DNA of 64,000 nt from contig JBANAY010000003.1 in assembly GCA_037952775.1 (NCBI GenBank), forward strand, positions 4,774,001-4,838,000. Direction: 5' to 3'. Below the pieces are notes generated by a model that saw only the letters and a list, made by a program, of their open reading frames with translations, did not search any database and had not been told where the DNA came from. The stretch is from Clonostachys chloroleuca (lineage: Eukaryota; Ascomycota; Sordariomycetes; Hypocreales; Bionectriaceae). The translations under genes were made by a program, and so were the position numbers. Positions 33,287 through 41,967 of the stretch are shown piece after piece; the stretch's first letter is position 1; each line of letters opens with the position of its first letter.

Positions 33287-33390
33287 GAATGACCAGGGCG
33301 GTCCTAGACAGCCAAGCAAGTGAGAAAAACGATGACAACATCAATAACATTCCTACTGAAGCAAGCCCTGTTCAAGGCCTTCTGATGAGG

Positions 33391-33397
33391 TATAAAG
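33391..33397 (+). promoter_or_regulatory. TATA-like box of the KEP gene
   Basis: TATAAAG lies about 100 bases upstream of the start codon at 33494, a usual fungal distance. The start codon context TCAAAAATGCG has A at -3. Confidence 0.5.
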
Positions 33398-33493
33398 CTG
33401 GAAGTTGCCCACCTCGATAGATTCCCTCACTCCTCATTCGAATAACAACGCTCGAGCAATTTACTATTCAGGAGACCCCTATATTAGTCAAAA

Positions 33494-33979
33494 ATGCGAT
33501 TCTCTCTTATCTTCGCCCTTGCTTCCGCAGCACTCGCTGCCCAAGCCGCGCCTCTAGACGACGCTCCCAACCCTGTAACACGTCAGGCTCCATGCCCTAC
33601 CGGCTACAAGCCAGTCCCTGGACTTCCCGGTGTCTGCATGCCTCTCAACTCCAAGCGGGACACGGAGCTCGAGACTCGCCAAGCTCCGTGCCCTACCGGA
33701 TACAAGCCCGTCCCTGGACTCCCGGGAGTTTGTTTGCCCCTCAACTCTAAGCGCGATGGCGAACTGGAAGCTCGCCAAGCTCCATGCCCAACCGGCTACA
33801 AACCTGTTCCTGGACTTCCTGGCGTCTGTGTCCCGCACAACTCTAAGCGAGCTACCGAGGTTGAGGCTCGTCAAGCACCATGTCCAGCTGGATATAAGCC
33901 AGTAGCCGGACTTCCTGGTGTTTGTGTGCCTCAACCTCTTAGGGAGATAATGTCTCGATTGGGGGATAGCGCACGATAG
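33494..33979 (+). CDS. Kex2-processed repeat precursor (KEP; candidate RiPP or signalling peptide)
   Basis: Single exon of 161 residues. A signal peptide covers residues 1 to about 19. Then come four near-identical units with an exact period of 32 residues, starting at Gln31, Gln63, Gln95 and Gln127. Each unit opens with Q-A-P-C-P-[T/A]-G-Y-K-P-V-[P/A]-G-L-P-G-V-C. The first three close with [M/L/V]-P-[L/H]-N-S-K-R, giving dibasic Kex2 sites after residues 55, 87 and 119. An acidic spacer ([D/A]-x-E-[L/V]-E-x-R) leads into the next unit. Every core is preceded by Arg-Gln, so release by cleavage at that Arg, leaving an N-terminal Gln able to cyclise, is plausible. Two Cys per unit could form a 15-residue disulfide loop. 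Known classes with this layout are dikaritin RiPP precursors and alpha-pheromone precursors; neither core motif matches. No UstY (DUF3328) gene is in the window. The last unit lacks K-R and ends in an unrelated tail. Confidence 0.88.
   Translation: MRFSLIFALASAALAAQAAPLDDAPNPVTRQAPCPTGYKPVPGLPGVCMPLNSKRDTELETRQAPCPTGYKPVPGLPGVCLPLNSKRDGELEARQAPCPTGYKPVPGLPGVCVPHNSKRATEVEARQAPCPAGYKPVAGLPGVCVPQPLREIMSRLGDSAR
33584..33940 (+). repeat. Four tandem 96-base coding repeats of the KEP gene
   Basis: Units begin at 33584, 33680, 33776 and 33872; the fourth is truncated after its core. Base differences between units are mainly at third codon positions while the core residues are nearly invariant, so the peptide appears to be under purifying selection rather than a fresh duplication. 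Confidence 0.85.
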
Positions 33980-34825
33980 CAACACGAATTAACGATTGGA
34001 AAAGAAACATCATGTCCTAGTTTCCCGCAATATGAGGTCAAGCTTATGTGTTCTATATTGTTAAGAATATATGTCATCCAGCTAACAGGAGGCTACACAT
34101 GAAATTCTAGATAAGTAGCGGAGTCCGGATAGGACGACAAATTCTTAGCCCCTCCTAGTTAATTGAAGAGTAACGTGAAGCCAGCCTGATACTGAGAGCG
34201 TACGGGCCTAGCTGCCCAGATAGAGGGATATCAGTAAGGATTTCTTAAAATAGCGATCTTTCCTAGTTATCCTACGACCAACCCAGCTTGTACACTGGCC
34301 AAGATGGTCTCATTCAATTGATCAAACACGGGACTTTCTACCAAATAACAAGAGTACATGATTATATGGTGTTATTTCGAGGGTTCTCATTCTCTCACTT
34401 AGATCCTGCTCGCCCAACGAGAACCTCACTCTTACCCCTATGAGGTTTTGCATAACTGTTTCAGAAAATGACTCAATAAAGTCACCATTATTGACTATGT
34501 TTCTACTGATGTTTACCTTTGATTAAAATATGATGTATGCTCTTGACCTAAAAGCATTTACCTTATGGCCAAGTAGAAATTCTACATCTAGAACAACTAT
34601 TCAAGGATCATCGATAAATGACACACTTAAGACAAAGTCTCCTTCAACGGCATCGAGATTTCATCCCAATCGGAGGGTATTCGGTGGCCAGGCTACTCCG
34701 AAAGAAATTCTACAATTCTGTGATTTCAACATCCTTTTAACTAGATCACTTTCCGAAACTTTCCAGATATTCGTCTCTCAAGTGGTGTAGCTCAGCAGTT
34801 CTACCTATGACATCCAAGAAGCCTC
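33980..34825. other. AT-rich spacer
   Basis: About 850 bases between the KEP gene and the convergent TPR gene. Only a short ORF at 34530-34790. Nothing recognised. Confidence 0.45.
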
Positions 34826-36439
34826 TCAAGAGGGTAGGTACATCAATCTCTCGCCCCAGTTTCTTCCATGTATTACATGATATAGTTTGTTCATGAGTGA
34901 CAATGTCATTGTGTTGTTGGGTGCCAGTGCCAGTTGACTCTCTCTCATAACCTGTACTTTCAGCTTCTCTGCTTCTTCCAAACGCTCCTGTCTGTGGTAC
35001 AACCTAGCCAACTTAGCCATCACATCCAATGTGCTTGGGTTTCCCGCTCCAAGCGCTTTCTTTTTTGACTCTATAACTTTCAACAATATTGGCTCTGCTT
35101 CCCTGAAGCGTTGTTGGTCTTCGTACCTATCCACTATTAGTTCCATAGTGTTCAAGGTCACAGTGTGATTCTCCCCGAGGCTCTTGGTCTGAATTTCCGC
35201 TGCTTGCAACATCAATTCTTCACCCTCTTCATTTCGGTTTTGGCTCCAAACAGCCCAAGCATGGTGAAATAGCATGGTCATCGTACGCGGATGATACTTT
35301 CCGAAAGCCTTCTGCCCAATCTCTAGAGCTTTTTCAAGGAGGGCCTCCGCTTCATTGAAGCGTCCTTGGTTGAAGTAGGTTGCTGCTAAGTTTGACATGC
35401 ATCCAAAGGTTTGGCGATGGTTTTCTCCATATATCATTCTTGTTGAGTTGAGAGCTTCAGATTCCAAGCCCTCGGCCTCTTTGAGACGTCCCTGGTTCTT
35501 GTATGCTATTGCCAGAGCACTTTCACTGGCTAGTATGGCCGGACTTCTATCCAACTCTCTTTTCCTTATCTCCGATACCTGAGAGAGTAACCATTCTGCT
35601 TCCTTCCAGCGGCATTGATCCAAGTATGTCAATGCCAGATCATCCATGGTGGCTAATGTATCAAGGTGCTTTGAGCCAACAATCGATCTTCTGAGGCTAA
35701 GTACCCACGATTGAAGCTCTTCGGCTGCCCTCAATTGAACCTTCTTGCGGTATGTTTTTGACAGACCAAACATGGCATGCAGAGTATTCGGGTGATTTTG
35801 GCCCAAGTGCTCTCTACACCATTCCAAAACTTCAACCTGGAGTTTCTCTGCATTTTGCCAGTGGCCTTCGTAGGAGTATGTATCCGCCAGGTTGCCTTTA
35901 ATCTTTATCGTGAAAGGGTGATTTTTGCCATGTTTTACTTTAGGAGTTTGCATCACTTGAAACTCGAGGTCTCTTGCTTCGATGTAAAGACCTTGGTGCC
36001 AGATTGTCCGGGCTAATGCTGCCTTTATGCTTAAAGTCTCTAAATGATCCTCCTCGAATCGATTCTCCCGTTTCTTGAGGACATCATTCTGAAGAATTGC
36101 AGCTTGATCGTAGCGTCCCAGGGCGAAGTACGCCTCTGCTACTTGTTCAGTGGCCGTGGTCGTCTCGTAGCTATCGCCTCCGAATAAACCCTCGAGCGTC
36201 TGTTTGGCTCTTTTTGCCATTTCTTCAGCTTCGCCAAATTTCCCCAAAGACCTCGCCGTTGATGAGGCTGCCACCATGGCGAGGGCCCATTGCTTCCGCA
36301 ATGGCTCGGCATCCGGAGGATGATTAAGCCGGTCTCTCATCTTTGAAAGTAGCCATATACATGTCTTTGATGGTCCACCGCTTTGACCAATAAACATATC
36401 ATACAGACCGGCGTCAGAGGAGTCTTCTTTCTTATCCAT
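34826..36439 (-). CDS. TPR (kinesin-light-chain type) repeat protein
   Basis: Single exon of 537 residues. From about residue 95 to the end there are about ten 42-residue TPR units of the kind found in fungal NLR proteins and kinesin light chains. The typical phrases are A-x-x-Y-x-x-x-G-R-x-x-E-A-E, then a Leu/Ile-rich second helix and a G-x-x-H-P-x-T-L spacer. The first 95 residues hold no NB-ARC or phosphorylase-type effector domain, so this is a free-standing repeat domain. It may be a truncated NLR or an independent scaffold protein. No upstream in-frame exon with an NB-ARC motif was found in the 800 bases before it. Likely cytosolic; the partner is unknown. Confidence 0.85.
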   Translation of the reverse strand: MDKKEDSSDAGLYDMFIGQSGGPSKTCIWLLSKMRDRLNHPPDAEPLRKQWALAMVAASSTARSLGKFGEAEEMAKRAKQTLEGLFGGDSYETTTATEQVAEAYFALGRYDQAAILQNDVLKKRENRFEEDHLETLSIKAALARTIWHQGLYIEARDLEFQVMQTPKVKHGKNHPFTIKIKGNLADTYSYEGHWQNAEKLQVEVLEWCREHLGQNHPNTLHAMFGLSKTYRKKVQLRAAEELQSWVLSLRRSIVGSKHLDTLATMDDLALTYLDQCRWKEAEWLLSQVSEIRKRELDRSPAILASESALAIAYKNQGRLKEAEGLESEALNSTRMIYGENHRQTFGCMSNLAATYFNQGRFNEAEALLEKALEIGQKAFGKYHPRTMTMLFHHAWAVWSQNRNEEGEELMLQAAEIQTKSLGENHTVTLNTMELIVDRYEDQQRFREAEPILLKVIESKKKALGAGNPSTLDVMAKLARLYHRQERLEEAEKLKVQVMRESQLALAPNNTMTLSLMNKLYHVIHGRNWGERLMYLPS

Positions 36440-37248
36440 ATTTTGTTCGGAAGAAAGCCAAAAGTTGTATTGAAAGTTGAAGGGAGGGGGGAAGGTGACT
36501 CAGTAGGCAGAATTGACAAGGAGGAAACCAGGTTTAAGTCAGGTAGTGTCGACAAGTGTCAGAGAAAAAGGCGAGATCGCATTACTTTAAAGTTGCCGCA
36601 AACCTGTCACAACATTGACTGACATTGCTGTTAATGCGTTGGCAGACATGCTTCAACAAAGCCACAGAGATTCCTTGTCCAAGAGAAAAACTCGAGAGTT
36701 TTCAAATATCTGTAGCGGCCTTTCAAGTCTTTTGAGTAAATTTGAAGAAAATTTCTGATTTAGTATACATAGACACGTGGACAGTGGTAGCCTTCAGCTT
36801 AGCTCCGTGGTGTTATCTAGCATCCAGGCCGTATTCTCCAGTTCTCACAATCAGAAAGGGTTCCAAGAACTCTCCTACCGGTATTTTCCACCGTTACGCT
36901 TAACTTAACACCACAAAGGACAATGACCAAAGGTAGATAACCCAGGAGCTCCACAACCTAAATAACAGCCTCCTTGTCGTCACTCGTACAAAGCCTCCTT
37001 CTTCTCGAGAAGAGAGCCACGCCTTCATTTAATGACATCATACATGCACCAACACCAGTAATAGAACTGAGAAATCATATCGGCAAAAAGGGCTGCTTCT
37101 TCCATGCTTGTCATCATGATCTAAAACACGTCCTATTGAATAATCAATCCGGCTTTGGGGGTGCTTGATTTAACTGGTTGGCAGTTCTGTAAACCCAGAA
37201 AAATAAACAAAGTTTGCGCATATTTCTACCATAAATCTTAACACGGCC
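36440..37248. other. Intergenic spacer
   Basis: About 800 bases. The TPR gene promoter should lie at its left end. Short ORFs (36974-37168) only; nothing recognised. Confidence 0.45.
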
Positions 37249-38543
37249 TTAAAAGTCTATAGTAACTGCCGAACCTCCTTGGCCGACGCGTTCGACACTC
37301 TCCTGAGATTCATACCTTTGAATCTCTATGATGAAGACTGGTGGTTTTTCCCAGTCCGTATGAGATAGAAAACACTTCCCAATCAAGCTACCAAAATTCA
37401 CTATTGTAGCGCGAAACTTGTGCTCGTCTGTATCCTCGATCACTGACCTCATCAGAAACTGAGGACCAGTCAAGGTGAACCCGAAGTATTTCGCCTCACT
37501 CACGAAGGGCAGAGGCAGCTCTTCCTTGAGCTGACGCAAAGTCTTGTCACTAAAGTTGCCTTTGGGGTACCATTGCGATCCTTCGTAAAATGGAGCTCGT
37601 GACTCGATGAGCCGAAAAATTACATCAGGTCTGGACGGAGGCTGCTTGGGTGTCGGTGAATGCCGAGAAGACTCCGGCTCGTTCATTAAAGACGCTGAAG
37701 GAGCTGGATAGTAGTCGTTGTCGACTAAATCTGCGCTGATCATACTTTCAGAATTGGAACAGGAGGTTTCGCTTTCTTCATTATGTGTTTCCATCTCCTC
37801 CGGGTGCTGGATTGAAGAGAAATGGCTGGGTCCTGTCTGCGCGTCTTCCGTCACCAAGATTGGGGGATGGGAAACCCGTTCTGTGATAAGGTCCGCCTCC
37901 GAGTGTTCCTCCGAATGTTCCTCTGGGTCATAATTGTCCATTTCAGCTTTGATGGAAACATTGCCTCCTAGGATGTTTCGTCGCTGTCGGCCAATACATC
38001 CAGATTCCTCAATCACGTGAGGGCTTGACTCTTCACCTGTTGATGCGTTCCATAATCCCGATACTCCCATCAACCTAGTCTTTCTTTTCGTGTTCTTTAT
38101 CAGATGCGCATTTTTCCGGTAAAACAGTTGCTTCAGAATTTCCGTGAGCCTAGAATGAGCAGCTTATTTAGCAAGGCTTACGTAGTGTGCTTTGAGAGAG
38201 CGACGGCTACGCACTTTTGTTCATGTAGCGGCCAGACCAAGGCTGGATTGTGATTAGGCATCGTCGGATCACAAGGCCAAAACGTTGAGCCATATTCCGA
38301 CAGGAAAGAGACGGCCATTTCTTCGAGACCAGACTGATGCACAGAAGAGGACCATTGGTTCAGAGCTTGACAGCGCGTTCCATCCTTGGTGACGAAGTCT
38401 CGACTAAATCTCCGGACACTGTCTTTGAGAAACTCCTGTTCTGGTACCCGCGGGTCATAATTGAGACTTGAAAGAAGCTGCCTAATTTGAGGGACGGAAT
38501 TTCCAGTCTTGGGCTGACGGGTAGCTGGTGGCATAAGAGGCAT
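37249..38543 (-). CDS. Unrecognised protein, paralogue A of a divergent pair
   Basis: Exons 38543-38215 and 38149-37249, intron 38214-38150 (GTGCGT...TTCTAG), 409 residues. The frame runs to 38633, but the ATG at 38543 gives the best match to paralogue B. Residues about 60-100 carry the shared block H-Q-S-G-L-E-E-M-A-V-S-F-L, then G-S-T-F-W-P-C-D, and the intron lies at the same place as in paralogue B. The middle is acidic and Ser/Glu-rich (probably disordered). The last 110 residues form a globular-looking segment, rich in aromatics and beta-like, that paralogue B lacks. No signal peptide, membrane helix or known domain seen. Function unknown. Confidence 0.72.
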
Positions 38544-39990
38544 CGTTGGCAGAACTTGTAAATTGTAACAAGTCGAGACTACAAAAACGCATTCCAGTCG
38601 GTGCCAACTGAGAAGGATGATTGAGAAGGGCAATTGGAGGAGGGAAATTTGAGCAGTCTAAAATGAGCCCACAAAAGATATCCTGTTTTGGACCGGATAT
38701 CTTGTTGTCAGCAGAGGGGCTTGTCACTTGTACCAGGAAAAGGGGTGTCATCCTGAATTTACTGGTTCTCTACCCCTTGCTCCCGTCAAACCGCTTAATG
38801 CCACCCACCCATCCGACACCCCGATACCTCCTTCGTACTAATCACATAAAATCCGAGCTCCAGACAAGGAAATACGCTTCTCAGAAATCAAATCTATTGC
38901 GCTTAAGTGTGTGCATCTGGGTCTAGTCTTTGAAATGATTAATTTAGATCAGTATGTTTATCTTCTTTCAGCCACGATTGTTGCTCCATAACTTGAACTA
39001 AAAGGCAAGATTTTTTTATCCCAACTTGGGCGTCTCAAAGATGGTCTGATCCTCTCGGCTAAAGGCATACTCGACTCAATGCTTTAATAAAGTATTTGCT
39101 TTTAGGCTAATCCGTAATCCTGTTCGTTGCATCCTTCCAAAAAAAGCAAAATAATGTACAAACTCCGTCTTTACACACAAACCGGGCAACACATTTGTGG
39201 GGAAATATATATTTTGAAGTGGAAAAACAGGGGGTAGTTTCATGTGGCTGCCAATTCGTGAAATACGAGATATAAAAAGAAAGGAAAAGGGAAAAAAGCC
39301 ATATATTGAAGTCTCATGCAGTCAGATCCCAAAAGGTAGTGAGTGTGGTGGAGGCACGCCTCATCCCAAATTGTTTCTTCGCTCGCAGCCTGTTACTTGC
39401 GCCCAGAGGATCCCGGAAACGTATCCTATTGGGTTGTCTGGCATCAAGATCATGGATACCCTTCTGCTAGGCAGTATGTCCTGTATCTGCATTTAATATA
39501 ATGCCACATCGGTGGCGGAATGAGACAAGATATAAACGTCATTTCCCAAGATTAGTCCTCTAGAGGTGTGTGCGTTCTCCAGCGCACACGCCCCATCGAG
39601 GCAGATTCAGCTGATGAGAGTTGGTTCGCGGACGAACCTGAGACTACCAAACGGATCAAAATCAACGGATATCTTGTCTATCCAAAGAAAACTTTACACC
39701 GCGTCTTAAAATTACAGTGACAACGCAGCACACCACTCCGTTCTTGAGGACCATAACTGGCCTATCATAGGAGCAGAAGCACTCCTTTTCCAATAATGGT
39801 TCAAATCACAGTGCAAGGCCAAGAACGGCCTGGCCGAGTACAGCTGAAACAGCAGATGCTGAATCCCTTTGGAAGAAAAGAGTAGAGTTGTCACGTGTTT
39901 CTTAGTACAAAAACGAGCTGCGAGTCTCCTTTCCACAGTTCCTTTCTTTAACTCACAAAGTAGGCAAGTCACAAGAGTTGAAACTCCATC
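38544..39990. other. Divergent intergenic region between the two paralogues
   Basis: About 1.45 kb separating the start codons of the two paralogues, so it carries both promoters. Short ORFs (38621-38926, 39242-39496, 39712-40029 minus) have no recognisable content. Confidence 0.45.
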
Positions 39991-40975
39991 ATGTCTTGGG
40001 AACCTAGAACCGCAAATCTTCCATTCCAACCTCCTCGTTCGACCACTAGCATTGGCGACCTACTTTTCCAGCTCAAACATGCTCAAAAGATAGGAGACAG
40101 GAGACCGACAACCCAAGGGAGCCTCCTCAACAAAAGGATCAACGATTTCCAAAAGATCTTTTACACCCAGGATGGCATCCATGGAAGGGACCTTTTCGAC
40201 CTCCAAGCTGATGAGCATCGTTCCGGCTTGATGGAAATGGCTCACAGCTTCTTACTCCAACAAGGCTCCATGTTCTGGCCTGCAGATGCTAGCCACTACA
40301 ATTACAAGCCAGATCTCGTTATTGATCGGGACAGAGAGGAGTAAGTGACAACGTGGACGTTACCCTACTTGGCTAACTAACCCCCTTTTTAGGATACAAT
40401 CCACCCTGGCACAGATATTCTACAAGAAAAATCTGCCCAGGTCCAAGAACAGTCCTAATCGAGAGTCCGATACACAACCATCCCAAGCACTCGTTTTCGA
40501 AGCAGAGCCTTCACAAGAGATCGAAGCCATTGATACAAGAAATCCTTCAACTCAACCCGAGGCTGCCTCCGAAACAAATACCGCTACACACATTGGAATG
40601 TATGGACATGAGCCCGGCTCATCCACAGCATCGGTAAGGACTAGTTGTTCCTCACCTGGAAGAGGTTTCGACCGGTCGTGGGCGGCTTCTCCGAGTAGTG
40701 TTAGCTCGGACGCCAATCCTGAACATGTATCGGTCCGCCAATGCGGTACCCCAGAGCCCGCCATGGTTGAGTCGATTGAGGGGATTAGCAGCTCTGGATT
40801 TGGAAGCGACTCCAGCCCAAATGTTGATGTGAACCACGGTTCAACCTTGACGTGCCGCACACCTTCGGTGGCCCCAGAAGCAGAGGCCTCTTCCTGGATG
40901 TCATGGACCATACGTTGGGCTGGAAACTTTGCAATGAGCCTTTCTATTGCTAGAGACTCGAATCCTCCGGAGTAG
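39991..40975 (+). CDS. Unrecognised protein, paralogue B of a divergent pair
   Basis: Exons 39991-40340 and 40393-40975, intron 40341-40392 (GTAAGT...TTTTAG), 310 residues. The first exon matches paralogue A in H-R-S-G-L-M-E-M-A-H-S-F-L followed by G-S-M-F-W-P-A-D, and the splice falls at the equivalent position (R-E-E/I-Q-S-T-L-A-Q-I-F-Y-K-K-N against E-Q-K/L-T-E-I-L-K-Q-L-F-Y-R-K-N). The second exon is Ser/Pro/Glu-rich, looks disordered, and ends soon after a W-M-S-W stretch without the globular C-terminal domain of paralogue A. No known family recognised. Confidence 0.7.
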
Positions 40976-41630
40976 TGATGAGCATCAGCATTTGAAGATG
41001 TCCAGGTTTAGCTGTTGGCATGGACCTTAGGTTGTGATACCAGTGAGGTTCACAATGACTTGCCGAGAAGCCCATTCACTATAACTTTGTCCATCTTAGA
41101 CTTAGTTAAAGGTTCAAGCATAGTCTACAGGTGAAGCTTCTGTGTTATGAGCGAGCAGTCTACTGTCCTTTGGACTGCAGAAGCTCAACCAAAGTCAAGT
41201 CGACTTGATGTTGGCTGGTCGGGTATAGACGGGCCATTAGACCAGCCAACCTCCAGGTGGGATAATGACGTCGTAAGTTTCACGTGTTGATAGAGTATAA
41301 ACGGGGACAGGGGAAAAAAGGGGGACCCAAGCAACGTGAGGTCGAATGAATGATTGGGGCACAAAGGCGGTTACAAGGTTGAGGAAAAGAAAAGAAGTTC
41401 AGCAATTTGTTGTATTAATATAAGTTTTGTTTTTCTCTATCAATTAGTTTTAATTACAGACAGCTACTTTTAGAAAGTCCCTTTCAAGTAGCGATAGTGA
41501 TTATGTATGTTTGGCGTTAGGGTAGGTGATATAGCCCGGGAACAGAGAATGAGCGGAGCAGTTTGAATAATAAACATTCAATGTGCTACGCTCAAGAGCA
41601 TTGATTGATTGATGAGTTGGGCAAAAAGAA
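40976..41630. other. Spacer, no gene seen
   Basis: About 650 bases between paralogue B and the tRNA. Includes an AT-rich part near 41410-41460. Nothing recognised. Confidence 0.45.
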
Positions 41631-41701
41631 GGTCTCGGAGGGAGTCGAACCCTCGCTGACAGGATCAGAACCTGTAGTCATGACCGTTAGACCACGAAAC
41701 C
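41631..41701 (-). tRNA. tRNA-Gln (anticodon CUG)
   Basis: On the minus strand the 71 bases fold as a complete tRNA. The acceptor stem GGTTTCG pairs with CGAGACC (one G-T). The anticodon stem ACAGG/CCTGT encloses the loop TTCTGAT, giving anticodon CTG (reads CAG, Gln). The T arm is GAGGG-TTCGACT-CCCTC. The A-box (GTGGTCTAACGG) and B-box (GGTTCGACTCC) are intact. There is no intron. CCA is not encoded, as expected in eukaryotes. Confidence 0.97.
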
Positions 41702-41967
41702 GATTGAAATGTGATTTACGCTAGCCTCAATTCCACACCAGATGGCTCCATTTCTTTAGCGTCGCAGTATTGAGCATCTTTGCCAAACAATTTTCGGGCA
41801 TCAGGAATGACTCTATGCGGACGAAGGGCGTTTTCAAACGTCAATCAAAATATGGGCCTTATTTCCCAGGAAAATCCTTCCGGGGTTGGAATACTTCACA
41901 TGTAATCGGGCTACCACATATAAACTCAATTCGTAGGTGGAAACATCAACTCCCTTTACGATGGAAC

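Larger units (their letters stand above)
32502..33493. other. Spacer upstream of the KEP precursor, with a doubtful ORF
   Basis: About 1 kb. It contains the open frame at 32903-33286 listed separately and, near its end, the KEP promoter with a TATA-like box at 33391. Otherwise nothing recognised. Confidence 0.45.

Noticed and set aside
33494..33979. KEP gene as an alpha-factor mating pheromone precursor
   Set aside because: Pezizomycotina alpha-pheromones are short peptides with a few residues between the two Cys; here 13 residues separate them and the core is unlike them. Not fully excluded.
39242..39496. 84-codon ORF between the two paralogues
   Set aside because: Basic, low-complexity start and no conserved feature; lies in the shared promoter region.
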